Counted from the first letter of the stretch, positions 9,477 to 18,452 are shown. The stretch: 43,367 nucleotides of DNA from an uncultured Gammaproteobacteria bacterium (GCA_937958785.1 CALGMY010000011.1:1-43367); one strand, 5' to 3'. The notes: generated by a model not told the origin, from the letters alone. Numbers and translations are program-made.

Positions 9477-10396
9477 AGGTACTGCTTCCGGTACCAGTCG
9501 TTCACGTCGTCGCCGGTGGCGAACCAGACGTCGTCGTGGCTCGCGATGTGGGCGAAGGCGCGCTTCAGGTGCTTGAACTTGTTCGGCTGGCCCACCCAGA
9601 AGGTGTGCAGGCAGATGGGCATGCAGCGGGCGTTGTCGGCACCCTCGTCGTAGAGCACGTCGAACTGGTCGACGATGGCATCCCCGAAGGCCTCGGAGCT
9701 CACGCCCACGTTCTGGAAGGCCGGGATGTCGTTCAGCTCCACCGTGTAGGGCACGGAGATCAGGCTGCCCTTCGGCACGTTGAACGGGAACGGATGGTCG
9801 TCGGCCGTGTAGTCGCACAGGTACTCGACGCCGAACTCGGCCAGGATCTTCGGCGTGTTGTTCGTGTGCGTGAGGAACGGCGACAGCCAGCCCTTGGTCT
9901 TGCGGCCGATGCGCTTCTCCATGGCGGTCAGCACGCCCCTGATGATCTCCCGCTCCTTCTTCTCGTCGATGCCGGAGAGGAAGTTGGCGGGGGCGTTGTT
10001 GATGCCGTGGCCGATGAAGGCCCACTTGCGCTTGATGGCCTCGTCCATGATCCGCGGGTACTCGCGGATGATCTCGGAGTTGAGGCAGACGGTGCCGCGC
10101 ATCCCGATCTTGTCCATCAGCTCCATCATGCGCCAGAGGCCAACCCGGTTGCCGTAGTCGCGCCAGCCGTAGTTCAGGGGATCCGGGTTGAAGCGCTGGG
10201 TCCCGGGGATGATGGCCGTGCCCGGGATGTCATGCGGGAAGTGCTCGATGTTGATGTAGGGGATGACCGCCACCCGGGCCCCCTTCGGCATCTTCAGCTT
10301 CGGCCGGTCGATGATCGGCACGTAATCGTAGTGCGGGCTCTGGGTGAGCTTGCTGCGGTCGATCTTCGCCCCGCCCTTCTTGTCATTCTTCGCCAT
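9473..10396 (-). CDS. Polysaccharide-deacetylase (NodB-fold) family protein, possibly a PuuE-type hydrolase
   Basis: Cytoplasmic protein of 307 aa with no signal peptide. The start at 10396 is supported by AGGAAG about 5-6 nt upstream. It resembles the NodB-fold branch that includes PuuE allantoinase rather than chitin deacetylases. The usual TFDDG first motif is replaced by YINIEHF, the HSxxH motif by GHGINNA, and the fold-typical late segments are WLSPFLTHTNN, CLHTFWVGQ and a C-terminal ATGDDVNDWY. These changes suggest hydrolysis of a cyclic amide or ureide rather than sugar deacetylation, which is an inference. It follows the cysteine amidohydrolase gene on the same strand across a REP; the pair could open and then deaminate an imide- or hydantoin-like compound. 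Confidence 0.8.
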   Translation of the reverse strand: MAKNDKKGGAKIDRSKLTQSPHYDYVPIIDRPKLKMPKGARVAVIPYINIEHFPHDIPGTAIIPGTQRFNPDPLNYGWRDYGNRVGLWRMMELMDKIGMRGTVCLNSEIIREYPRIMDEAIKRKWAFIGHGINNAPANFLSGIDEKKEREIIRGVLTAMEKRIGRKTKGWLSPFLTHTNNTPKILAEFGVEYLCDYTADDHPFPFNVPKGSLISVPYTVELNDIPAFQNVGVSSEAFGDAIVDQFDVLYDEGADNARCMPICLHTFWVGQPNKFKHLKRAFAHIASHDDVWFATGDDVNDWYRKQYL

Positions 10397-10407
10397 GATT
10401 GCTTCCT

Positions 10408-10462
10408 GTTGGAGCGGCTTCAGCCGCGATTGAAATTCACTCGCGCCTGAAGGCGCTCCTAC
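10408..10462. repeat. REP pair between two co-directional genes
   Basis: A forward copy (GTTGGAGCGGCTTCAGCC, from 10408) and an inverted copy (TCGCGCCTGAAGGCGCTCC then TAC, 10441-10462) enclose an 11-nt spacer. The inverted copy's TAG is the stop codon of the upstream isochorismatase-like gene, and the downstream gene's ribosome site starts just past the other end. In the mRNA it would form a hairpin that could stabilise or partly terminate the transcript. Confidence 0.85.
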
Positions 10463-11097
10463 GCCCTCAGGCCCTTGATGTACTTCAGCGCCTCGGCCTT
10501 GCTGATGACGTCGCCATACTTGGCGTTGATGTCGAACAGGTTGGCCTCGTGGGGCCCGTCGTGGCGGTCGCCCACGCACTCCCGGATCACGATGGGCCGG
10601 AAGCCGTGCTGGACGGCATCCACGGCGGAGGCCCGGATGCAGCCCGACGTGGTGCATCCCGTGATCATCACCGTGTCCACGCCCATGGCCGTGAGGGTCG
10701 CGGCGAGGGAGGTGCCGAAGAAGCAGCTGGCGTAGTTCTTGACGATGACGAGCTCGCCCTTCTTCGGCTCCACGCCCTTGCAGAACTGGGCGTACTTGTT
10801 GCCGGGCACGAGGCTCTTCAGCACCGGCGCCTTCTTGATCCAGATGCCGCCGTCGGCATAGTCGGACGGGTTGTAGAAGACGCGGGTATGGATGATCGGC
10901 ATCTTCTTCGCGCGGGCTGCCTTCAGCAGCGCCGGCATCTCGCCGACGGCCTTCACGACGCCCGGCGCGAACAGCGGGGCGCCCTTCAGCGTGTAGCCCT
11001 GGAGCAGGTCGATGACCAGGAGCGCCGACTTCCTGCCGAAGCCCAGCCGGTTGTCCCAGACGCCCTGGTAGTTCTTCGCGGCGCTGCTGTCTGCCAT
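10459..11097 (-). CDS. Cysteine hydrolase of the isochorismatase-like family (N-carbamoylsarcosine/maleamate amidase type)
   Basis: Cytoplasmic amidase of 212 aa. The catalytic triad is visible as D30 (ALLVIDLLQGY), K120 (VIVKNY) and C153 (TTSGCIRAS). The TTSGCxRAS form is typical of N-carbamoylsarcosine amidohydrolase and maleamate amidohydrolase rather than true isochorismatase or nicotinamidase, so release of ammonia, or of ammonia and CO2, from a small amide is likely. The start at 11097 is preceded by a GGGGGA-like site. It is probably co-transcribed with the NodB-fold gene downstream, and it is divergent from the unknown gene at 11282. The stop codon is provided by a REP. Confidence 0.9.
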   Translation of the reverse strand: MADSSAAKNYQGVWDNRLGFGRKSALLVIDLLQGYTLKGAPLFAPGVVKAVGEMPALLKAARAKKMPIIHTRVFYNPSDYADGGIWIKKAPVLKSLVPGNKYAQFCKGVEPKKGELVIVKNYASCFFGTSLAATLTAMGVDTVMITGCTTSGCIRASAVDAVQHGFRPIVIRECVGDRHDGPHEANLFDINAKYGDVISKAEALKYIKGLRA

Positions 11098-11281
11098 GCG
11101 GTAATCCCCCGGAAAAGGTCCCAATACTTCCACCGAACCGCGCAGCCCGCAAGCCGCCCGGGCCCGGACAGTTCGCGCTGCGGCCAGGACGGTGGAACCC
11201 GATCGCCGGCCCCCGTCGAAGTGACCGGATAGGGCGTAGGATGGGTGCCATCCCGCCCTCACCCGAGAGGAGTCCGACCCC

Positions 11282-11923
11282 ATGAATGCCCAGTCCGCCG
11301 CCCCCGCCACCCAGCCGGTCCTTGCCGACGTCCAGCCCCATGCCCCGAAGGCGGGCGCGGCGCCGGCCACCGGCGCGGCCGCCAAACTCGACCAGTACAA
11401 GACCCTGAGCGGCTTCGAGGGCCGGGAGGCCGAGCTTGGCCTCTCGATGTCCATCCTGCTGAAGATGCTCGGCAACCACGCGGGCTACGCCCATGAGATG
11501 AACGACCCGCTGGTGAAGGCCCACCTGCTGGCGATCCAGTTCGCCAAGAACAATGGCCAGCTGGCTGAGTACATCGCCCATGACATCAAGACCATGGAGC
11601 CGATCAACCTGCGCATGAAGCAGATCATCGAGAAGTCGGGCATCAAGGAGATCGCCATGGTGGCGCTCTTCGACCGCACGGCCTGCCATTACGCCCTGGC
11701 GCTCACCACCACCGGCGACGGCCGGGTTCGCACCTGGCAGGACCCCTTCGGCCACGTGCTCACCCAGTGCCGGAAGATCGGCCAGTTCGACCTGACGCCC
11801 CAGGAGATCCACGAGACCTGGACGATCCCGCGCCTCACCGGCTACGGCCGGTCCATGGGCGTGAACCTCAAGGTCTCGCCCTGGCGGGAGGACGGCACGA
11901 TCACCTGCGAGCTCGTCGACTGA
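11282..11923 (+). CDS. Protein of unknown function, divergent from the amidase pair
   Basis: This 213-aa soluble protein opens with a low-complexity Ala/Pro leader of about 35 residues (no hydrophobic core, so not a signal peptide). An alpha-helical segment follows (ILLKMLGNHAGYAHEMNDP), then a beta-rich C-terminal part with TACHYALAL, WQDPFGHVL and ENTWTIPRL-like strands. I do not recognise the family. Single Cys and His residues in TACHY could be ligands, but this is speculation. GAGAGGAG lies about 8-12 nt before the ATG. The 184-bp gap to the divergent amidase gene would hold both promoters. The position suggests a role in the same amide pathway, as a binding protein, accessory factor or enzyme. 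Confidence 0.7.
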   Translation: MNAQSAAPATQPVLADVQPHAPKAGAAPATGAAAKLDQYKTLSGFEGREAELGLSMSILLKMLGNHAGYAHEMNDPLVKAHLLAIQFAKNNGQLAEYIAHDIKTMEPINLRMKQIIEKSGIKEIAMVALFDRTACHYALALTTTGDGRVRTWQDPFGHVLTQCRKIGQFDLTPQEIHETWTIPRLTGYGRSMGVNLKVSPWREDGTITCELVD

Positions 11924-11976
11924 CCCGGCCGCCCCCGTCACTCCCCCCGGCGGGCTTCTGCTAACATCGGGACCGC

Positions 11977-12024
11977 CGCCCGGCGTGGCTTCCGGCCCAC
12001 AGGCCAGCCCGCCGGGCGCCTTTT
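11977..12024 (+). terminator. Possible terminator or attenuator hairpin before the TonB-dependent receptor
   Basis: CGCCCGGCG (11977-11985) pairs with CGCCGGGCG (12010-12018), followed by CCTTTTC. The 24-nt loop can itself fold (TGGC/GCCA). It could end the transcript of the unknown gene at 11282-11923 or lie in the leader of the receptor gene 25 bp downstream. The T-run is short. Confidence 0.45.
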
Positions 12025-12048
12025 CAGGGGTAAAGGGGAGTCTTCAAG

Positions 12049-14283
12049 ATGCACATGCGCAGCGTCTCTGCGCCGGCCGCCAGCCTGCTGGCGGGTGTCG
12101 CGCTGGCCGTGGTTGCCGGGCCCGCGCCGGCGGCGGTCGACGAGATCCTGGTCACGGCCCAGCGCCGCGAGGAAAGCCTGCAATCGGTACCAGTGGCCGT
12201 CAGCGCCTTCACCGCCGACCAGATCACCGTGCGGCAGATCGACGAGGTGAAGGACATCGGCCAGAACGTCCCGAACCTGCAGACCTACACCGTCACGGCA
12301 GGCGCCGAGGCCATCCAGATCCACTCCCGGGGCGCGAGCGTGCAGAACCCGGGCTTCAACCTCTCCGAGTCGCCCGTCGGTATCTACGTGGACGACGTCT
12401 ACTACGGGCGCCTCGCGAGCGTGAACCTGGACCTGCTCGACGTGGAGCGCATCGAGGTGCTGCGCGGCCCCCAGGGCACCCTGTACGGCCGCAACACCAT
12501 CGCCGGGGCGGTGAAGTTCATCACCCGCACCCCCGGTGACGAGAGCTGGTTCACGGGTTCCGTGGGCATCGGCAACTTCGAGACCACCAAGGTCGGCGCC
12601 TCACTCGGTGGCCCGATCGAGGAGGGCTCGCTCGCCGGCTCCATCGCCGCCACTTACGACCGGCGCGCCGAGGGCTGGATGGACAACGGCACCACGGGCG
12701 AGCAGCCGGGCGAGTACGACAACAAGGCGGCCCGGGCCAAGCTGCGCTGGTTCGGCACCGAGGGCCTCGACGCGGTCCTGACGGGCTGGGTGGCCGACGT
12801 GGAGAACGACGGCTACAACGGCATTCCCTACGTGCCCTTCGACAACACGGGCAGCCCGAACCCGGACTTCGACCCCGCGCCGGCCAACAGCGCCCCCCAG
12901 GGCGGCTTCTACGAGACCTTCAGCGCCGAGGGCGTCAACTACGGCGAGTCCCAGCAGGGTGGTGCCAACCTGCACCTCACCTTCGACTTCGCGGGACTCA
13001 CGCTGCGCTCCATCTCGAGCTTCGCCTCCATCGACACGAAGTTCGGCTTCGACCTGGCCGGCGGCGGTGCAGACTTCGGCCCCGTGCCGGCGGCCCAGTT
13101 CGGCCTGCGCATCCGCTCGGACTCGAATTTCGACCAGTGGAGCCAGGAACTGCAGCTGCTCGGCAACGTGGGCGAGGCCCTGGACTGGCAGCTCGGTGGC
13201 TACTACCTGAACGAGGACGGGCAACAGCAGTTCTCGGGCACCGTGCCCGGGATCTCCACGACGCCCTCCTTCGACGAGGCCATCGACAGCGAGACCGACA
13301 GCTACGCCGTCTATGGCCAGGCGACCTACAGCCTCACGGATGCCCTCTCCGTCACGGCCGGGCTCCGGTGGACGAAGGACGAGAAGGAGTACAGCGACGA
13401 TTGCGTCGGCGGCTTCTGCTTCGACAACGACGAAGTCGGTGACGACGATGGCGACGCCGACGCGGCGGTCGCCCTGGACGATGACTGGGACGAGACCACG
13501 TACAAGCTCGGTGTCGACTACCAGCTGAGCCCGGACCAGCTTCTCTACGCCAGCTTCTCCACGGGCTTCCAGGCGGGCGGCTACCGCACCCTGTGCTTCG
13601 GCAACCTGAGCAGCCTCTGCGGCGGCACGGCCTTCGACCCCCAGACGGTGGACAGCTACGAGATCGGCTGGAAGAGCGATCTCCTGGACAACACACTCCG
13701 CCTCAACGTCGCCGGCTTCTGGGCCGCCTACGACGACATCCAGCAGATCGTCACCAACAATGCCGGGGGCTTCCCGATCGACAACATTGGCGAGGTCGAC
13801 GTGTACGGGCTCGAGGTGGAGCTCACCTGGACCCCGATCTCGGACCTCAACATCTACGCCAACTTCGGCTGGCAGGAGAGCGACTTCGGCGACGTGGACC
13901 CGAACTCGCCGCCCGGCGGCCTCGGGGGCAACGCCCCGCCGACGGACGAGCTGCCCTCCAACCCCCAGTGGCAGGCGAAGGTGGGCTTCGACTACAGCAT
14001 CCCCCTGCAGAACAGCCTGGAGTTCTTCTACGGCTTCGACGTGTTCCACTCGGATGACTACTTCACCGAATCGCGGAACCTGATCGAGATCGAGGACTAC
14101 ACCCGGCTGAACGGCTTCCTCGGCTTCGGCGCCGACGACCGCCAGTGGCAGGTGATGCTCGCGGCGCGGAACATCACCGACGAGGAGGACAACGTGTCCG
14201 GCATCTTCGCCAACGGCTTCACCAACATCCGCACGCCGTTGCCGCCCGCCGAGTACATGTTCTCGTTCAAGGTGAATTACTGA
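12049..14283 (+). CDS. TonB-dependent outer-membrane receptor
   Basis: Outer-membrane beta-barrel of 744 aa that imports a substrate using TonB energy. A signal peptide ends near the AAA-type cleavage region around residue 28. A TonB-box-like stretch DEILVTAQRREE follows, then the plug with LSESPVGIYVDDVYYGR and VERIEVLRGPQGTLYGRNTIAGAV, and a barrel with alternating aromatic strands. It ends in the expected terminal aromatic residue (FKVNY). The group with EILVTAQRREESLQ is common in sphingomonads and gammaproteobacteria with large catabolic repertoires and is usually of unknown specificity. A GGGGAG site lies about 8 nt upstream. A strong intrinsic terminator follows. No siderophore genes are nearby, so an organic catabolic substrate is more likely than iron. 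Confidence 0.93.
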   Translation: MHMRSVSAPAASLLAGVALAVVAGPAPAAVDEILVTAQRREESLQSVPVAVSAFTADQITVRQIDEVKDIGQNVPNLQTYTVTAGAEAIQIHSRGASVQNPGFNLSESPVGIYVDDVYYGRLASVNLDLLDVERIEVLRGPQGTLYGRNTIAGAVKFITRTPGDESWFTGSVGIGNFETTKVGASLGGPIEEGSLAGSIAATYDRRAEGWMDNGTTGEQPGEYDNKAARAKLRWFGTEGLDAVLTGWVADVENDGYNGIPYVPFDNTGSPNPDFDPAPANSAPQGGFYETFSAEGVNYGESQQGGANLHLTFDFAGLTLRSISSFASIDTKFGFDLAGGGADFGPVPAAQFGLRIRSDSNFDQWSQELQLLGNVGEALDWQLGGYYLNEDGQQQFSGTVPGISTTPSFDEAIDSETDSYAVYGQATYSLTDALSVTAGLRWTKDEKEYSDDCVGGFCFDNDEVGDDDGDADAAVALDDDWDETTYKLGVDYQLSPDQLLYASFSTGFQAGGYRTLCFGNLSSLCGGTAFDPQTVDSYEIGWKSDLLDNTLRLNVAGFWAAYDDIQQIVTNNAGGFPIDNIGEVDVYGLEVELTWTPISDLNIYANFGWQESDFGDVDPNSPPGGLGGNAPPTDELPSNPQWQAKVGFDYSIPLQNSLEFFYGFDVFHSDDYFTESRNLIEIEDYTRLNGFLGFGADDRQWQVMLAARNITDEEDNVSGIFANGFTNIRTPLPPAEYMFSFKVNY

Positions 14284-14332
14284 ACGACGCACATCTGGGG
14301 TGACCACCGGTCCGCAGAGACCGGGGGAGAGG

Positions 14333-14359
14333 AAAGGGGCGCTCCGGCGCCCCTTTTTT
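14333..14359 (+). terminator. Rho-independent terminator of the TonB-dependent receptor gene
   Basis: AAA then GGGGCGC (14336-14342), loop TCCG, GCGCCCC (14347-14353) and six T residues (14354-14359). It is 50 bp after the receptor stop and is the clearest intrinsic terminator in the window. Confidence 0.92.
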
Positions 14360-16606
14360 CGTCCCGCAGGCGCGGCGAAGATGGCGTTCGCGAGGGCGGG
14401 CGCGACGCCGGGCAGGGCCGGCTCGCCGACGCCACCGGGGCGGCCACCGGAGGGGAGGAGCTCCACGCGGATCTCGGGCACCTGGGCGAGGCGCAGCCAG
14501 GGGTAATCGTCGAAGTTCCCCTGCTCCACCGCCCCGTCCCGGAGGGTGATCCGGCCCTGGAGGGCGGCGTTCAGGCCGTCCAGGATGCTGCCGGTGACCT
14601 GGGCCTCCACCGCATCGGGGTGGATGAGGGTGCCGCAGTCCACGGCGCAGGCCACCCGCTCCACCCGCAGCGCGCCGCCGTCGGCCACGCGCACCTGGAT
14701 GACGTGGGCCACCAGCGTGCCGTGGCTGGTGGTGAAGGCGACACCGCGCCCGTAGCGTGCGCCGGGCACCGCCGGCAGCGGCTGGTCCCAGCCACCGAGC
14801 CGGGCGGCGGCGCGCAGCACGGCCTGGGCACCCGGCTGCCCCGCCAGGTGGGCCAGCCGGAAGGCGACGGGATCGGTCCCGGCCAGGCTGGCGAGCTCAT
14901 CCATGAAGCTCTCCAGCAGGAACGGGTTGATCGAATGGGAGACGCTGCGCCAGAAGCCGGTCGGGATGCCATCCTCCCGGGGCACGTAGGCCATGCGCGA
15001 CACCGGCACCGTGTACAGGTGCCCGAGGGCGCCCCCCAGCGCGCTCCGGTCCTTTGCCGCCTCGCCACCCCGCGCCGTGGGGGTGCGGCCGAAGTTGCTG
15101 GCCACCACCGACTCCGAGACCAGGCGGTAGTCGAGCGCGGCGAGGCGCCCGCGGGCATCCAGCGCGCCCCGCACCCGGCCGGCGGCGGCCGGCCGGTACA
15201 TGTCGTGGCGGATGTCCTCCTCCCGCGTCCAGGTCAGCTTCACGGGCCGGCCCGGCATCGCCACCGCCGCCTGCGCTGCCTCCACCACGAAGTCCATCTC
15301 CGCCCGGCGGCCGAAGCCGCCCCCCATCAGCGTCGTGCGGATCTCCACCTGCGCCGGCGGCAACCCGGCCGCCTTCGCGGCCTCGTCGCGGGCGATGCTG
15401 GCGGCCTGGGTGGGGGCCCAGACCGTGAGGCGGGGGATAGCCCCGGGCTCGAAGTGGGCGGTGCAGTTCATGGGCTCCAGGCAGGCATGGGCGAGGAATG
15501 GCAGCTCGTAGGTCGCCAGGAGCGGTGCCGGCCCCAGCGCCGCCGGCAGGTCGTCGTGGTCCAGGAAGACGGACGCGCCGGGCGCGTCCAGGGCCCTGCC
15601 GGTAGGCGGCCGTGGTGACGGCCGTGTCCGGCTGCACCCGGTCGTCGGCGTGCGGCTCCAGCGCCAGCCCGGCCGCGCCGCGCCGGGCCGTCCAGGTGTC
15701 GCCGGCCAGGACGGCTACCGCCCGGTCCCCGAGCCGCAGCACGTCGATGACGCCCGGCGTGGCGCGGGCAGCCCGGTCGTCCACCCGGCCGATGCGCCCG
15801 CCCACCCGGGGCGCGTGGCTTACCACGCCGAAGAGCATGCCGGGCAGCACGGTGTCGATGGCGAAGCGGGCCTCGCCCGTCACCTTGGCGGGCACGTCGA
15901 GCCGGGGCAGCGAACGGCCCAGCAGGCGGAAGCTCGCCGGGCTCTTCAGGGCCACGTTGCCCGGCGGCCTGCGCACGGCGGCGGCCTCCGCCAGCTCGCC
16001 GTAGGTCGCCGTCCGGCCGGTGACCGGGTCCGTCACGACACTCGCGGCCGTCGTGAGCCGGGCAGCCGGCACGGACCAGCGGTCGGCCGCGGCGGCCACC
16101 AGCATGGCCCGGGCCTCGGCCCCGGCGCGCCGGAGGGTATCCCAGGCGTCGACGGTGCTCGAACTGCTGATCGTCAGGCCCATGCCGAGCTGGTGGAAGG
16201 CGGCCCGGATCAGGCCGGTGGCCGTGCGGGCCCAGAAGCGTCCCTCGACGGGGCCCAGGGGCTCGCCCCGCAGGAGGATGCCGAAGTTGAAGTAATCCTT
16301 GTCCACGGGCGTGAACTCGTAGCGCACGTGGCGCCAGTCCGCGTCCAGCTCCTCCGCGAGCAGCATCGGGAGGGAGGTGGTCACGCCCTGCCCCATCTCG
16401 GCGCGGTGCACCCCGCAGACGATGCGGCCATCGGTGCCGATCCTCAGCCAGGCGTTCAGGACGGGCTCGTCCGGACCGGCGCCGAACTTCCGCCGGGCAT
16501 CCCCGTCGTCGAGCCGGTAGCGGGCATAGAGCAGGCCGAGGCCGCCGCCCGCGGCAACTCCGGACAGGATGCCGGCACGGAGCAGGTGCCGGCGATTGAT
16601 CGGCAT
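14359..16606 (-). pseudogene. Isoquinoline 1-oxidoreductase beta-subunit-like molybdopterin hydroxylase, frameshifted and with an altered C-terminus
   Basis: The N-terminal half (16606 to about 15596) has a Tat-type leader (NRRHLLRAGILSG), then GTDGRIVCGVHRAEMGQGVTT and a VTGEARFAIDT segment. The C-terminal half continues in another frame from about 15594, with EPMNCTAHFEPG, MGGGFGRRAEMDF, YRLVSES, GFWRSVSHSINPFLLESF and GGVGEPALPGVAPALANAIF. This order is that of the Ald_Xan_dh_C2/IorB family, molybdenum hydroxylases acting on N-heterocycles or aldehydes. The frame changes in GGG at 15594-15596 (one extra base or two missing). At the 3' end the family's short basic tail and stop are absent and the frame runs into the receptor's terminator. 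No [2Fe-2S] IorA partner gene is nearby. The start at 16606 has GGAGA about 7 nt upstream. It is either a decaying gene or an assembly error plus a real 3' truncation. Confidence 0.8.
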
Positions 16607-16625
16607 GACGGGGTCTCCGGCAGGT

Positions 16626-16645
16626 GCCGTGAGTATACTCACGGC
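16626..16645. promoter_or_regulatory. Perfect 20-bp palindrome in a divergent promoter region (candidate operator)
   Basis: GCCGTGAGTATACTCACGGC is fully self-complementary. It lies between the divergent molybdopterin hydroxylase gene (start 16606) and the flavocytochrome gene (start 16671). Its centre contains TATACT on both strands, so it may overlap -10 boxes for both directions. The size and symmetry suit a dimeric regulator such as TetR or GntR type. No regulator gene is adjacent. Confidence 0.65.
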
Positions 16646-16670
16646 CGGCATGGCCACCGGTTCAGCTTCG

Positions 16671-18425
16671 ATGCGCACGCCCCTCCGGATCGCGGCCGTA
16701 CTCTCCTGCGTCGCCGGGATCCTGTCCGGCTGCACGCGGCCCATGCCCGATGCCGACGTCATCGTCGTCGGCGCGGGCATTGCCGGGCTGTCGGCGGCGC
16801 TGGAAGCCGGCGCCAATGGCCGCAGCGTCGTCATCCTCGACGCCAACTCGGTGGGCGGCGGGCACGCGGTGAAGGCCGGCGGCTTCGCGCTGGTCGGTAC
16901 CCCGCTCCAGGAACAGAAGGGCTACCGGGACAGCCCGGAGATCGCCGAACAGGACCTCCTCGCCTGGGGCGAGGACGCCGATCCCGAGTGGGTCCGGCGC
17001 TACGTCCGCGCGTCGCGCACCGAGGTCCACGACTGGCTGGCCGGGTTCGGCGTGCGCTTCGGCTTCATCCTGGACACGCCGGAGCACTCGGTGCCGCGCT
17101 TCCACTTCGCCAACGGCGCGGCGCTGAACGTGGTCGTCCCGATGATGCGCGCGGCCTTCAGCCGGGCGAACCTGGAGTTCCGCTGGAACGCCGAGGTGGA
17201 GGGGCTGCTCATCGCCCGGGGCAGCGTGGTGGGTGTCCGCTACCGGGACCTGCGCACCGGCGCCAGCAGCGAACTGCGGGCCCCTGCCGTGATCCTCGCC
17301 ACGGGGGGCTGGCAGAGCAACCTTGACTTCGTCCGGCGCGAATGGCGCCGCGACCTGCCGGTACCCGGTCGCCTGTACGCCGGGGCCGGCTACTTCGCCA
17401 CCGGGGCCGGAATCGGGCTGGCGACGGCAGCCGGCGGCGCCACGACGCGCATGGACCACCAGGTCACCTTCACCACCGGCGTGCCTGACCCCCGGGAACC
17501 CGACCGCGCCCTGCTCACCCAGAATCCGGCGGCGATCTGGGTCGACGGGGGCGGCAAGCGCTTCATCAACGAGCTGTCGTCGACCAAGCTGGCCGACGCT
17601 GCGGTCCTGCGCCTCGAACCCGCCACGCACTGGCTGGTGTTCGACGCGGAGGGCCGCCGTTCCCTGCGCATCCGGGACGCGGTCTGGCTGGGCAATCCGT
17701 CAGGTGTCGCACCCCTCGAGGACGCCGGCCTGATCCGCTCGGCGGGTTCCGTCGCGGGCCTCGCCGCGGCCGCCGGCCTGCCGGCGACGGCCCTCGAGGC
17801 CACCGTCACCCGCTGGAACAGCGCCGTCCAGGCCGGCGACGACACCGATTTCGGGCGCTTTGCACCCGGCAAGCCGGATCGCGCGGCGCGACCCATCAGC
17901 CAGCCCCCCTATTACGCCATCCAGCTGTTTCCCCTGACCCGCAAGAGCATGGGCGGACTCGCCATCGATGCCTCCACCAGGGTGCTCGACCGGGCCGGCC
18001 GGCCCGTCCCCGGGCTGTACGCCGCCGGCGAAGTCACCGGCGTCGCAGGAATAAACGGCAGCTACGGCGGCGAGGGCACGTTCCTCGGCCCGTCGGTCTA
18101 CCTGGGCCGGCTCGCCGGCCAGGCGGTCGCGCGCGGGACCCCCGGCGCCGTCCGCCCGCCCGGCAAGGTCACGGCACCGCCCGCCGCCGCCGTGTCGACG
18201 GATCCGTCGTACCGTTCGGCCGCGATCACCGTCGCGCCGGAGGCATTGCCGGCACTACTCGACGCCGGCCGGCCGGGACACTGGCACTTCGGCGTCGCCC
18301 ACCGCATCGTGCTGGAGCGGAACCTGGACTGCACCGCGTGCCACACGCCGTCCTGGCCGACGCGCACCGCCACGTCCCCGGCCCAGCTGCAGCAGCAGCT
18401 GAACTCCTGCGCCACCTGCCACTGA
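16671..18425 (+). CDS. Flavocytochrome: FAD-dependent fumarate-reductase/ketosteroid-dehydrogenase-like lipoprotein with two C-terminal heme c motifs
   Basis: 584 aa from the ATG at 16671. That start gives a textbook lipoprotein signal (lipobox LSGC, Cys21); another ATG at 16650 is possible and neither has a good ribosome site. The Rossmann FAD motif GAGIAG is at 34-39, and the C-terminal FAD segment is GLYAAGEVTGVAGINGSYGG. The fold matches the FAD_binding_2 group (fumarate reductase, urocanate reductase, 3-ketosteroid 1-dehydrogenase). The fumarate reductase segment around the substrate histidine is here FPLTRKSMGG, so fumarate is unlikely as substrate. Two heme-binding motifs end the protein: CTACH at 554-558 and CATCH at 580-584, the latter being the last five residues. 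Electrons would pass between FAD and periplasmic cytochromes. The MFS gene follows 27 bp later. Confidence 0.85.
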   Translation: MRTPLRIAAVLSCVAGILSGCTRPMPDADVIVVGAGIAGLSAALEAGANGRSVVILDANSVGGGHAVKAGGFALVGTPLQEQKGYRDSPEIAEQDLLAWGEDADPEWVRRYVRASRTEVHDWLAGFGVRFGFILDTPEHSVPRFHFANGAALNVVVPMMRAAFSRANLEFRWNAEVEGLLIARGSVVGVRYRDLRTGASSELRAPAVILATGGWQSNLDFVRREWRRDLPVPGRLYAGAGYFATGAGIGLATAAGGATTRMDHQVTFTTGVPDPREPDRALLTQNPAAIWVDGGGKRFINELSSTKLADAAVLRLEPATHWLVFDAEGRRSLRIRDAVWLGNPSGVAPLEDAGLIRSAGSVAGLAAAAGLPATALEATVTRWNSAVQAGDDTDFGRFAPGKPDRAARPISQPPYYAIQLFPLTRKSMGGLAIDASTRVLDRAGRPVPGLYAAGEVTGVAGINGSYGGEGTFLGPSVYLGRLAGQAVARGTPGAVRPPGKVTAPPAAAVSTDPSYRSAAITVAPEALPALLDAGRPGHWHFGVAHRIVLERNLDCTACHTPSWPTRTATSPAQLQQQLNSCATCH

Positions 18426-18452
18426 TCCGCTCCCACGCACCAGGATGAACCC

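Noticed and set aside
12601..14358. Extension of the molybdopterin hydroxylase C-terminal frame through the receptor gene
   Set aside because: Similarity to the family ends near 14371; the rest is the antisense of the TonB-dependent receptor.
16671..18425. Calling the flavocytochrome a fumarate reductase or ketosteroid dehydrogenase
   Set aside because: The FAD parts fit the superfamily but the key fumarate-site histidine segment is changed and no steroid genes are adjacent.
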